Position numbers and translations under genes: made by a program. From assembly GCA_023630585.1 (NCBI GenBank), contig CM042540.1, positions 19,354,574 to 19,418,573 on the forward strand: 64,000 nt of DNA, given 5' to 3'. Positions within the stretch are counted from its first letter, which is position 1. Every line of letters begins with the position of its first letter. Positions 1 through 35,235 of this stretch are shown here, piece after piece. Source of the DNA: Cranoglanis bouderius (Eukaryota > Chordata > Actinopteri > Siluriformes > Cranoglanididae). Under the pieces are notes generated by a model. It saw nothing but the letters and a program-made list of their open reading frames with translations. It searched no databases and was not told the DNA's origin.

Positions 1-253
1 GCCTTTCATTTTCATTCCTAATAACCCTAAGATTTATTGGCTGCATTTTAGAAGGTCGTGGCGTGTGCCCTTCAGAGCGCGCTACTCATAGCCACACTCG
101 GCTTTATATGCCTGACGCAGACGGGCAAAAAGTTCATTCCACCGGTCTCCAGACTCTTATTTTCCATTTAAACTCCAGATGAACTGAACCTGTCATGACG
201 GATTGTTCTCTTTCTCTTTCTCTCATTCAACCCAATTCTCTCCTCAACTCTAG
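1..253 (+). other. tmem132e: tmem132e intron, end only
   Basis: This is the end of the intron upstream of exon A. A pyrimidine-rich tract (about 207-251) leads into the acceptor. I see nothing else in it. Confidence 0.7.
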
Positions 254-24462
<24,209 letters not shown>

Positions 24463-24914
24463 TGGTGGCTTTGGGATTTCTTAAACAAACCTTTCCTTTC
24501 TAATCTTCTCTTTTTTCCCCTCACTCTTAAGAATTTATCTTTTCACACAAATGGAGAATGTGACTAAGGACCTCCTGTCCTGTATCTTTGGGGTGATACT
24601 TTGCACAGTGCTCTTGCTCTTTTAAACGTTCACACGTTTTTGGAACTGTTGCTTAAAACAGTGGATGGAAAGCCAAATACGAGACTAGGTGATCTTTTAA
24701 TCACTAGCACAAATGGCTTTAGAGTGTATGTCATTTTTTCTCAGGCGAAGAGGACATACAATCTCAAAGGGAACACACAGACTTTTGAGTTCTGAGCAGT
24801 CAAAATGGATTCCTCAAGTATGCCATCAGTTTGGTTGGGAGACTGAGGTATGGGTCACCCTGCTGTGGACAGGATATTTCTCAGAGGAATACCACACTGT
24901 GTCCGTAGATTGTT

Positions 24915-24980
24915 TTTGTTTTTTGTTTGTTTGTTTTTTGTTTTTTTTTGTTTTTTGTTTTTTTTTTTTTGGGGGGGGGG
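24915..24980. repeat. T-rich tract ending in poly-G
   Basis: TTTTTG units lead into a T run and a run of ten G. Confidence 0.9.
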
Positions 24981-25533
24981 TTCTCTTTTTCAAACATCCA
25001 AGTATTCTCCAACAAAGAGGCCTTTGTAGTGCAGATTTCCATTTTACTCAGAGAAATGTATTTGAGAGGGGTTGGTCATCCTCACGCTGTCACTGGCAAT
25101 TTAATTTAGTAAATATCAAAGACCATACAGCATTGTGGCTAGTGTTGACAAATATTGTCTCTCTTTTCCATTTTTCAGCACCATCTTTCTGCCACATTAT
25201 TTTTTATTATTATTATGTTTCATGTGTGTAGCATTTTCTACATCATACTACGTACATTTGGCATGACATCTCTGGTTCCTCCATTTTCCTGGTAACATTA
25301 GATGCCTTATTAAATCAGTTTTAATCATCACAACCTTTGTGTTGACACCATGCTTGTTTACATCCCAAAGTGTCCATGCAAAATGGGTGACTACCCAGAC
25401 TACTGTGTGTAATTGAAATTGATATTAGCAGAGGCGAAGGGAGCCGCTTTGTATGTTGTGACATTAAAATATCTTCATATCTCCAGCATTCGTATGCATG
25501 AAAGGAGAGTCTGAGACACAGCCAGCTGTTATT

Positions 25534-25553
25534 CCCCCCCCCCCCCCCCCCCC
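25534..25553. repeat. Poly-C run
   Basis: About twenty consecutive C in the 3' UTR region. Its length may be unreliable. Confidence 0.9.
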
Positions 25554-26256
25554 AGATTTGTAAATGTGTGTCTTGTGATAATTATCTAATCATAAATACA
25601 AAAAGAACATTAGAGGACATATACTGTTGTGACATGCTTTACATGCATGCAGTTCCAGACACTTTGCCTCTTGTGTACATACCATATTATTGTCTTGATG
25701 CTTATCGTTAATTCACGTTCATGTTTCAGTTCTCCTTGTGAGAGGATAGATACAGAGGTGCTGACATCTACGGTTTTACCTTCAAATTTACTTAAAATTT
25801 GCCTGGTGGAAAAGCAAATTCACTGAAGGGGAAAGGAAGCGGGACGTGAAAGAGGAGCATTTGCTTCTGGTAGCGTTTACTTTCGCTTCATGACAACTTT
25901 ATCATGTGAACTTCAACCTGTGACTTCACAAGCCTCGTTTTTGTGAGCCAATAAAAAATAAGAGGGTGGGGTTGTGAACTCTGTTTACAAGGAGCCATCT
26001 CATATGCCAACATATATGCTAAAGGTTTTGTGATGAACTTCTTTTTTTCTCTCTCTTATCAGCTTGCTAGTATTTTCCTGTTAGCAAGGTTGGTACCTCT
26101 GTAGCTATCAGATTTGTCATTTCAATCTCTTTTGTTTGTTTGTTTTTTACCATTATAGTTCATTCTTTTCCCAAGGAAACGTGAAAATGAATGCTAATTA
26201 AAACAGAAGAAAGCTACTTGAGCACATGCGGGATGCCTGAATCTGTGCTGTAGAGA

Positions 26257-26262
26257 AATAAA
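26257..26262 (+). promoter_or_regulatory. Candidate polyadenylation signal AATAAA
   Basis: A canonical hexamer about 1.8 kb after the stop codon. It is followed within 20 bases by GT-rich text (TGTGATGCTGGTTGTG), as expected of a cleavage site. Confidence 0.6.
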
Positions 26263-26835
26263 ATTGTGATGCTGGTTGTGTTCACTAATTTGCTTTGGGT
26301 TTTCTTGCAAAATTGTTTGCTCTTATTTATACCAGTTGTTTGTTCATATTGATTATTTTTTAATTATTAAAATAAGACTGGATGTAATGCATTATTATGT
26401 TTGCCTTTTTTACACTAGTAAATGCCATTTGCTGGTAAAAACACAAAATTACGCCTTGTTTTATGCAAGGTTTATGTCTTGTTATATTTCTTTAGTTATT
26501 TACATATTTGCAACTTTATTGATACACTGTTTATACAGATACAATAGTTTTTTTATAGCACACATTAAAGTCAGTGTATGCACTGAAACTGCTATTTACT
26601 AGTGTAGAAATATTTTTGTTCGAGTTTTGTAGGTTGGGGACTGACTGTTCTAGGGATTATGATTTTGGAACGTTCCCCTCAGTTTCAGACATTCATTCAC
26701 AAACACATTCCTTTCTCCATTGTGTGTAACTCGTGTCTTGCTCATGTACACCCATTAATAACTGTAACATGACTAAATGTATTTTCTTTATTTGTTGGAT
26801 TTATCCTGGCTAAACAGTGACCTTTTGCACTCAAG

Positions 26836-26885
26836 CTCAGAATCACAGAGGACCCAATACTGACCCCTGCAGCACCTCCTAAACT
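26836..26885 (-). pseudogene. LINE reverse-transcriptase scrap, second copy
   Basis: The minus strand gives EVLQGSVLGPL. The flank ending GGTCAACCTGTATATTT at about 26988-27004 resembles GGCCAACCTATATATTT after the first scrap (23177-23193). The two are therefore copies of one larger repeat. Confidence 0.5.
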
Positions 26886-27522
26886 ACATTTACAGCAACC
26901 CCAGTCTTTTTAATTCAAGATTTATATTAAAATTATGTACTGGAGCTCATGGAATTTATTTAAGTTATGGAAATGAAACAGGAAACAGGTCAACCTGTAT
27001 ATTTTTCTTTCTATTTTTCCAAATAACACAATTCCAAGGTTTTACCCGTTAAGTGTCAGTAAAATATTTGGGTTTCCGACCCAAAGCAATTCACACATAC
27101 AGCAATGGTGGTTCAGGATGAATGTAAAATCAAAATGGAGTAACATGTCCAATGTATTACTAAGGTCAACCAATAAGGCGCTAATGCTTAATAAAAGTAC
27201 CAGCAAGTTTCTAGTAGCAGCTCACACACACTGGGGTTTCTTTAATAGTTTCAATTTCACAAAAGAATGTTACCAACGTTTTTGCATTTCATATTGTTTC
27301 CTTCATGTATACAGATGTGTAAACAGTTTGCCGTTTTGAAACCGCAGTGTCTGTTTTTTTAAAGGAGGTGCTACTAGGTCTTTGCCATGACCTCATCACC
27401 TGATGTGGACTTGTACGTTAAGCTCGACTCCATGGGAACCTGCTACAGCACGGAAATGGCAGTGCTGTTCTGCCTCACTCTTAATGTACAGAGCACTGTT
27501 ATGACTTCCTGTATTTTCCTGG

Positions 27523-27553
<31 letters not shown>
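27523..27553 (+). other. ATTAAA followed by a 28-base A-run
   Basis: ATTAAA at 27523-27528 merges with a run of 28 A (27526-27553). It may be the distal end of the tmem132e 3' UTR, the tail of a retroposed sequence, or chance. Confidence 0.4.
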
Positions 27554-27554
<1 letters not shown>

Positions 27555-28800
27555 AATCAAACCTCCTTGTATTCCCCACTTATATGTAAGTACTTACGAA
27601 AATACAATACAGAAACCTTCGTGTTTGGTCTCATTATTGCTCATCATGTTGTGATGGAGAGTCGTTGGTATTCCACAATGTTTACACTCGGAGAGATGCG
27701 GTACTAAACAGCAGTTTCATAGACATATCACTTGAAACAGCATAACAAGTGCGCTGTAACTTTCCATTGCCCAGGGTTAAAGGTGCTGTAAGTAAGTAAC
27801 ATTTGACTTATGTGACCGGATAGCCTTCATGCATTTTTCATAGGAGCTCAGGATTTTAACCTTGGAGTACACTGCTACAATTTACCGCTCAAAAAATATG
27901 CCAATAGAAAGACAAAAGTGTGAATCTGAAATGATTGACAGTCATGTAGGTGTTTTGAACTCTCTGATATTAACTGACCCCTCTGGAACCTACGTCCTGG
28001 CTAAATGTTCCCACTTGAAAAATGCAGTATCTTCAATTTGTATGACGATAAATGGAGAATGTTTTGAGTTCTTTGGTGTGAAATAAAGTCTACCAACGTA
28101 TGATCAACATAAGTTAGCTAACTTACGACTAACATCAGTTCACTATATTTGTTATGGATGCCACTGAAATATTTCATCCAAAAATGGTCAAATCCAACAC
28201 TTAACAAATGTTTTTTTTTAATGGTAATGACCAGCAGTAGTGTCTACATCTTAACTAAAATGGACAAGCAGCAGCTTCAAAATTATTTTGGCCACATAGT
28301 GTAGTTCAACACACTTCACCACATAATATCAGGCAATGTAAGCCATCCTAAAAAAACAAAACCTAAAGTCAGTTAATTAGACATACTACCACATAAGCAA
28401 ATGTTGTGTTTTTTTTCACTCTGTATCCCTTGCAAAACCTAAACCAAGACTCAGATGTAGCTGAAAAAGGAAACCACTGCCACAGATGTGTTATTGAGCT
28501 ACTATTATAGGTCTGAGCACTATTGTATGAAACAAAGGTATACAATAAACACGCTTATTTTACCACATACAGAAAGCAATACAGTTAATTCAAAAGAAAC
28601 TTTTTTTTCCTTTGTATTGCAGAATTTGATGGCTTATAAAGCAGATTTGACCTAAAGTGAACCCCAATGATAGCCTGCATTAATTACTTCTTTACATTAA
28701 TTACTTACTTACTACTTAATGAGTACTTACTACTGCATTAATTACTTACTTCTTTAAAATTCAAAACAAATAATGTCTGGATAATTATTTTTATTTATTT

Positions 28801-30800
28801 ATTTTTTTTTAAATAAAGTGGCGTCTCTTACATTTACATTGAGACATATAACATTACTTGGTGTGTTAGCAAGTAAAACACTTGATGTGCTCATTTATCT
28901 TAAGCTTTGGGATCACATAACCCATGATGAATGAAATTGAATTGAAAATCAATTTGCATTAGTTTTGTAAGTGAAGCTCTTATACAAGTCAGTAGGTGGC
29001 ACTTATTTTTTTCTTCTTCTTTTTTTTTTCATTCGAGCTTGTGTATTTGTTTAGTCTCCACTCTCTCTACTCCCCACGGCGCAACATCAGCTCTCTGGGG
29101 AGAAAACCAGCATGTAAACGTCTGTGCAACCGTGTATGCTACATGATGTAGGCAAAACACACACACTCACACACACACACGCACACACACGATTTCTCCC
29201 CAGAGAGGTAGGGATTTATCCACTGTCATTAAGGCAGCATTATAAATCACGGGGCAGTTCCCTAGGCTGAGAGGCATCAAGTCTAACCGAACGTATAAAG
29301 CCGAGTAGAATGGCCTGTGAGGATTCCAGTTTAGAAAAAAAGTACTACTTTCTTCAATTTTCCACAACATTTTGATAAGAAATTAGTAGATATTTACAGA
29401 GTGGCAATTTATGTAGTACGTTTCATCCATTTTTCACATTTTGACTTCATTTTGTTTTTCACATGCGATTATATTATTTATATTATATTTTGCTCATTTA
29501 CAAGACACAATCCTCCATTTACATTTGAAAGGTAATTCCATGCTTGCAGTGCCGTTTAGTCCTCCTAACTCTTTTAAAAATGAAACTCATTTTTAATTGT
29601 AAAATAGCACTTGATCCAGCACATTCTGTTAATTGGGTGTGGGTTGTTTTTTTTTTTTCATATTGTACTCTGACTATTAATTGTACACACAATCTAATGA
29701 AGCCACAAGATTTAGCATGATCATGTAATCGCATCATTCTTTTAAGTCCCTGGTTTCAGTTTCAGTTGTAGGATTAATAAAATGACACCAGTGATTTTGT
29801 TAATTCAGTGCACTCTCTTGTAAAGCAAACATATGGTTTGAAGAATAAGCTGACTGAGCGCTCATTTGCTATGCTTACAGTAAATTCAGAATTGTTAACT
29901 ATGTGTGCAATATCAGTATTAAACCTTCAATGTATGTGCTCAACTCTAAATAATATGGCCCTAAATAATTTCTAGTTGTGTATGCTTTATGATAAATAAC
30001 TGAATACTAAATAACTGGGACTTTAAGAGGTTAACTGTGTGTGGAGGCTTTTGAATGTTGGCGAGAAAGGGACGTTCATTAGAAATGAGTTATGACATTC
30101 TGAAAAACTAATAGCGTGGGAGGAAATGGAGAGAGACAGAGAGAGAGATTTAATGAATAGTATAATTGACTGAAATTGCGTCAGTGTTCCAAGTGACTGT
30201 CATTTTCAAATTCTGATCAGAAAATACTGAATGGTCAAAAGCCTTAGCGGCAAATTGCACTGAAGGAAAAAAAATAAATAAAAGAAGCAACTCTGTTAGT
30301 AAGCACAACACATCATGTCTAGTCTCTCCTCCCCACAAATTAATGTGTTCAGGATTCATTAATATTCAGGGTCACATGTGACACAATAATCTTGGCATGA
30401 ATGCATAATTAAAGATAAACAGTCAAAGAAATGTTAATGAAATGCTAGACAAGTGTAAGCAAAGAGGCTGCACTCTTTTCTGTATAAAACTCAAATGCAT
30501 GTAAGTGCATGTGAGAACAGTTTTTTTTTTTTTTTTTTTTTTTGACTGACATTTCAATAGTCTTTGTAAAAGACAGTTTTACTGCATTCAGGTTTGCCTT
30601 TTTTTTTTTTTCCTGTGCAGAATTTCAAAAAGGCTAAAAGAGAAGAGCAGGCGAGCTCCGAAAGCAGGACGAAAAAGGACGGCCTTTCTTTTTATCCTCA
30701 GCACTAAAAAAATGAACACTGATTATATTTCAGATACCTTAATTAATGTACGTTTTAAAACACATTGTACAGTTAGGGACTACTATGAAAAAACAGTGTT
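28801..30800. other. Intergenic, no gene seen
   Basis: AT-rich sequence with an AC microsatellite inside a short inverted repeat (29091-29207) and T-runs at 30521-30543 and 30600-30611. There is no recognisable gene or mobile element. Confidence 0.6.
29091..29207. repeat. 15-bp perfect inverted repeat around an AC microsatellite
   Basis: CTCTCTGGGGAGAAA at 29091-29105 is exactly complementary to TTTCTCCCCAGAGAG at 29193-29207. The intervening 87 bases include (AC)n. Confidence 0.9.
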
Positions 30801-30804
30801 ACAA

Positions 30805-31165
30805 GTCTGTTTATTATTACAACAGAGCTGTTGGATTCTCGAATCTGATTGGTTGGAAGGCACTGATTCATTTTCTAGCAGCAGATCTAACTATAATTCC
30901 AGCTATAATTCATATTTATATTAATGTGCTCGTTCTAATGCGTTATCATTTCGATAGTAACAACTCATTCATGTTCATGTTACCTAAGGCTAATAATAAT
31001 AATAAATGGCGAAGGTTTCAATAAGGCGATGCTTATTTTATTTGACAGTGTTAGTGCTTTGTAATATGTGAAAGTTTTTTTTGTCTTATTGTAACTAAGA
31101 AAACTAAGGACAAAGAAAAAAGCTTGAGAGCCTAGTGAGGGAACGACTGATTATAGCTGCTATTG
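30805..31165 (+). mobile_element. MITE-A copy (dispersed non-autonomous element)
   Basis: It begins near CAGAGCTGTTGGATTCTCGA and CTGATTGGTTGGAAGGCA. It passes TTTATATTAATGTGCTCGTT and ends near GGGAACGACTGATTATAGCT. The same landmarks recur at 43625, 53790, 62270 and, partly, 35930. No coding capacity is seen. The superfamily is unknown. Confidence 0.65.
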
Positions 31166-31795
31166 TTACGGATGACACAAGGGGAGCTGGATGCATGCGC
31201 TGGGGAAAAGTCAGTTTATTTAGAAGTAACCAAAAGTATTTGGACAGGGAAAAAGGAACACAAAGCCAGGGTCAAAAACAAACGAAAATCCACTCGGTAA
31301 TACATCCACAAGGTATATAATCCACAAAGCTAAGCAAGGTAATAAACCAAAGAGCAAAGCATTAATCCACAAAATAACGAGGAAAGAGTCCATGAGCCAG
31401 GAACCGCGAGGTGAGTGCACACAGAGGCACGTACATACATTACTGTGCAATCTAATACTCCGCCCCGAAGCGGACAAAAGAAGGGGTTTAAATACATGAA
31501 TGAAAATAAGCTGTAACTCAAAACACCTGAAAATCATAATGAAACAATAAACAGTGAACCAATGAACAAACAGGGGCGGAGACATGACATGAACCAAAAA
31601 CAGAGAACCAATAGACATACAGAGGCGGAGACATGACGTAAACCAAAACAAAGGAGCACATGGCGGAGTAAACAAAACCAAAGTCTATGAATGGGTAAAG
31701 TCCAGTTTGTGAATGGAATGCGGGGAATGCGGAAGTACACTACTCGCTAGCTTTCACGAGTAGCACCGAGAGAGAGGAGGACTCCAACAACTATA
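31166..31795. repeat. Unclassified A-rich dispersed sequence with a tandem segment
   Basis: The A-rich text (CAAAGCCAGGGTCAAAAACA and similar) resembles 39810-40170 and 46980-47290 in style. GGCGGAGACATGAC recurs 49 bases apart at 31575 and 31624, with a weaker third copy near 31660. It is probably part of a transposable element of unknown class. Confidence 0.4.
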
Positions 31796-31800
31796 ACGTA

Positions 31801-31855
31801 CAGTTGTGCTCATAAATTTACATACCCCTTGCAGAATCTGCTAAATGTTAATCAT

Positions 31856-31898
<43 letters not shown>

Positions 31899-32874
31899 GG
31901 GATCATAAAAATTGCATTTAGTTTTTCATTTAGTTCTGCCCTGAATAAGCTATTTCACATAACAGATGTTTACATATAGTCCACAAGAGACAATAGTAAC
32001 TAAATTTACACAAATGAACCAGTTCAAAAGTTTACATACGCTCCATTCTTAATACTGTGTGCTGTTACCTGGATGATCAACGACTGTTTTTATGTTTTGT
32101 GATAGCTGTTCATGAGTCCATTGTTTGTCCTGCCCACAGTTCTTCAGAAAAATACTCCAGGTCCTGCACATTATTTGCTTTTCCAACATGATACATTAAG
32201 ATCCAGGGGGGTGTAAACTTTTTGGTGTAAATTGCTCTATTTTGTCTTCGGGGAAACATGTAAATATCTTATGTAGCTTCTGAAGGGCAGTACTAAATGA
32301 AAAAAATAAAAAAGATCTTTAAACAAAATAAATTTACACCCCCTGGCTCTTAATGTATCATCTTGCCTTCTTGAGCATCAGTGAATGTGTGCACCTTTTG
32401 TGATAGTTGTGTACGAGTCCCTCAGTCATCCTCAGTGTGAAAAGATGGATCTCAACGTCATATAGCTGCTGTTGGAAAGGGGTTAAATATACAGAAGATG
32501 ATGGAAAACCAAAGAATGTGAAGGACCTGGAGGATTTTTCTGAAGAACAGTGGGCAGTTTAACTGCTCAGGACAAACAAGGGACTCATGAACAACTATCA
32601 CAAAACATAAAAACAGTCGTTGATCATCCAGGTAATGACACACAGTATTAAGAATCAGGGGTATGTAAACTTTTGAACTGGTTCATTTGTGTAAATTCAG
32701 TTATTATTGTGTCTTGTGGACTATATGTAAACATCTGTTATATGAAATAGCTTATTCAGGGCAGAACTAAATAAAAAACAAAATGCAATTTTAATGATGC
32801 ATCTTTTTTTTTTTTTTTAATTATTAACATTTTGCAGATTCTGCAAGGGGTATGTAACTTTTTGAGCACAACTG
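31801..32874. mobile_element. Fold-back MITE with nested inverted repeats
   Basis: It is flanked by TA at 31799-31800 and 32875-32876. The ends CAGTTGTGCTCATAAATTTA (left) and CAGTTGTGCTCAAAAAGTTA (right, inverted) start arms that pair over about 360-380 bp. In the loop, a second inverted pair lies near 32189-32225 and 32327-32362 (TGATACATTAAGATCCAGGG and its counterpart). There is no transposase. TA targets fit a Tc1/mariner-mobilised element. Confidence 0.85.
31855..31900. repeat. (AAT)n microsatellite
   Basis: Pure AAT repeats inside the left arm of the fold-back element. The matching place in the right arm has only a few AAT-like bases. Confidence 0.95.
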
Positions 32875-32884
32875 TACGTGATAT

Positions 32885-32945
32885 GAGGAACTAATGCGCC
32901 ACAGCATTAAATGTAGCTTTAAATGGATAAAAAGTATGATGTGTC

Positions 32946-33008
<63 letters not shown>

Positions 33009-33075
33009 GGCAAATTAAATACTGTGGTATAAGAGGAATAAAAGACAGTTTTTGGAAAATACAGTAACAGTAAGT
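32885..33075 (+). mobile_element. MITE-A fragment with (TA)n inside
   Basis: TGTGGTATAAGAGGAATAAA at about 33022 is the family's best conserved motif. A (TA)n run at 32948-33004 precedes it. Confidence 0.6.
32948..33004. repeat. (TA)n microsatellite
   Basis: Pure TA dinucleotides. Confidence 0.95.
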
Positions 33076-33279
33076 TTTTTATCCCTTATTTCAAGGACTT
33101 TAGTGCTTGTTCTGCTGTTGCAATGTTACGTGATGACATAAGCAGATATTATATATAGGCAATACAACTATGGTACACTTTATTTTCCTTAAGAATAATG
33201 ATTTGTAACTGAGCACCTCTCCCGAACCCATTTTATTAAACACAACCCCTACCATTTACATATTGCACATTTAACTGCT

Positions 33280-33780
33280 CAGGAAATGGCATTATTGGCA
33301 AGGTGGAACGAAGACGTTGGGAAAGAAATAGGTGCCAGGAGACAGTGATAAAGAGCTTGCCAGATATGCCCGCATATCTCCACATAATTGAGGTGTGTAC
33401 GTGGCCGCGGTGATGGATATAGCTGTTTGTCTTCCTCGGAGCTGAGAGAACAGCAAATCGCTTTAAAGATGATTGAGGGTCATTTGTTAAAAAAAGAAAA
33501 AAGAAAGAAAGGAAGAGCCTGCTCGTTCAAAAGAGGCAATAACTTTCGAATGACCTTCCACTGTGAAGCAATGTGTACAGCATAACACTGATTCATTCGC
33601 CGGGTTTATATGAAGAGATTCAAAGCTCACTATTGTTTGAACTGGAAAGCTCAGAGGCAGTGTGGCTTTGTGCTCCTGTTACGCCAGAAGCTGTGTTGGG
33701 GTCGTTTAATCATCCACGAGGCGCTGAGAACTCTTGTGGAGGCACAATACTAATAAAGCAACGACAATTTCTATGAAGGC
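33280..33780. other. Repeat-poor intergenic block, possible conserved element
   Basis: The composition is balanced and I recognise no transposon text, although elements crowd both sides. The open frames here (for example at 33388-33585 and 33573-33776) match no family I know. Confidence 0.25.
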
Positions 33781-33784
33781 CATA

Positions 33785-34705
33785 TATACTCACCATCCAC
33801 TTTATTAGGAACACCTGTACACCTGCACATTCATGTGGTAATCTAATCAGCCAATCGTGTGACAGAAGCACAATGCATAAAATCATGTTGGTCAGGAGCT
33901 TCAGTTAATGTTCACATCAAACATCAGAATGGAGGAAAAAGTGTGATCTCTATGACTTTAACCGTGGTATGGATGTTAGTGCCAGATGGGCACTATTGGG
34001 TGAGTATTTCAGATACTGCTGATCTCCTGGGATTTTCACACACAACAATAGTTTTTACACAGAATGAAACTGGACAGTTGAAGACTAGAAAATGCCCAGG
34101 GTTTTTCTTTCTTTCTAATATTCAATTGTCTATTTTGACTGAGCCTGTGCTCATGATAGCCTCAGATTCCTTTTCTTGGCTGACAGGAGTAGAACCTGAT
34201 GTGGTCTTCTGCTGTTGTAGCTCATCCACCTCAAGGTTTGATGTGTTGTGCGTTCTGAGATGCTTTTCTGCTCACCATAATTGTAAAGAGTGATTATGGG
34301 TTACTATATCCTTCCTGGCAGCTCAAACCAGTCTTTTTTCTCTGACCTCTCTTATCAACAAGGTGTTTCCACTCACAGAACTGTCTTTCGCTCAGTATTT
34401 TTTTGTTTTTTTGCACCATTCTGTGTAAACTCTGTAGACTGTTGTGTGTGAAAATCCCAGGAGCTCAGCAGTTTGTGAAAGACTCAAACCAGCCCATCTG
34501 ACACCAACATCCATGCCACAGTTAAAGTCACAGAGATCACACTTTTTCTTCATTCTGATGTTTGATGTGAACATTAACTGAAACGCTTGACCTGCGTCTG
34601 CATGATTTTATGCATTGTGCTTCTGCCACATGATTGGCTGACTGGAAAACTGCAAAAATGTGCAGGTGTACAGGTGTTCCTTACTAAGTGGGCAGTGAGT
34701 GTATA
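33785..34705. mobile_element. Fold-back derivative of a Tc1 element
   Basis: Both ends are the same terminus. The left reads TTTATTAGGAACACCTGTAC onward, and the right reads the inverted counterpart with GGAACACCTGTACACCTGCA. Each arm continues about 280 bp into the first part of a transposase gene (the text for CTGATCTCCTGGGATTTTCA occurs in both). The middle (34080-34390) holds rearranged internal pieces. TATA lies at both borders. Confidence 0.82.
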
Positions 34706-34729
34706 ATAAATATAAACACATTCATTCAT

Positions 34730-35235
34730 TGTGCACTCTTCAATTCAGCTCAGATACTTATTCAGTTCTGCTATTTAGTTATTTACTTGACAATTAATGC
34801 CAGTTTAATTCAACTCAATTCACTCAATAAAACTCAATTCACTGTTCAATTCAATTTCAATTTAATTCACTCTTCAATTGAACTCAGTTCACTTTCATTC
34901 ACTCCTTGATTCAATTCAATTCATTAATCAATTCTGTTTGGTTCCCTCTTCAATTCAATTCCCTCTCCAATTCAGCTCAATTCAACTCGATTCCCTCTCC
35001 AATTCAACTCGATTCACTATTCAATTCAGTTTCAGTTCAATTTACTTCACTCTTCAATTAAATTTAGTTCAATTCAATTCACTCTCCAATTTAACACAAA
35101 CCACACTATTTCAATTCAGTTTACTCTTCAATTCAATTTATTCTCAAATTCAGTTTACTTACCTCAATTTACTATTCTATGCAAGTCAAATCAATTCTAT
35201 TTATTTCAGAATTCAGTTCATTTGTAGAGCATTTT
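34730..35235. repeat. Degenerate tandem array of CAATTCAATTCACT-like units
   Basis: About 500 bp of TCAATTCAATT and TTCACTCTT-like units with loose period. It is probably an expanded microsatellite or minisatellite. The 131-codon open frame across it is a product of repetition. Confidence 0.8.

Larger units (their letters stand above)
24463..26280 (+). other. tmem132e: tmem132e 3' untranslated region (proximal)
   Basis: It is inferred from the stop at 24460-24462 to just beyond the AATAAA at 26257-26262. It contains T-rich and G-rich homopolymers (24915-24980) and a poly-C run (25534-25553). Open frames here are incidental. Confidence 0.6.
26281..28800. other. Downstream flank, no gene seen
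   Basis: AT-rich sequence. It includes the antisense reverse-transcriptase scrap at 26836-26885 and the ATTAAA plus A-run at 27523-27553. A 74-codon open frame at 27862-28086 resembles nothing I know. Confidence 0.6.

Noticed and set aside
24713..25231. 172-codon open frame after tmem132e
   Set aside because: It crosses T-rich and G-rich homopolymers in the 3' UTR, reads mostly Phe, Cys and Val there, and has no recognisable domain.
27862..28086. 74-codon open frame with AATAAA near its stop
   Set aside because: No family recognised, no splice or promoter context, and AT-rich flanks make chance frames common. It is not called as a gene.
31220..31681. 153-codon minus-strand frame, hydrophobic
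   Set aside because: It lies over a dispersed repeat with a tandem segment. The hydrophobic look comes from T-rich sequence on that strand.
34730..35235. CRISPR-like array
   Set aside because: The repeats lack constant length, there are no unique spacers, and the setting is a eukaryotic genome.
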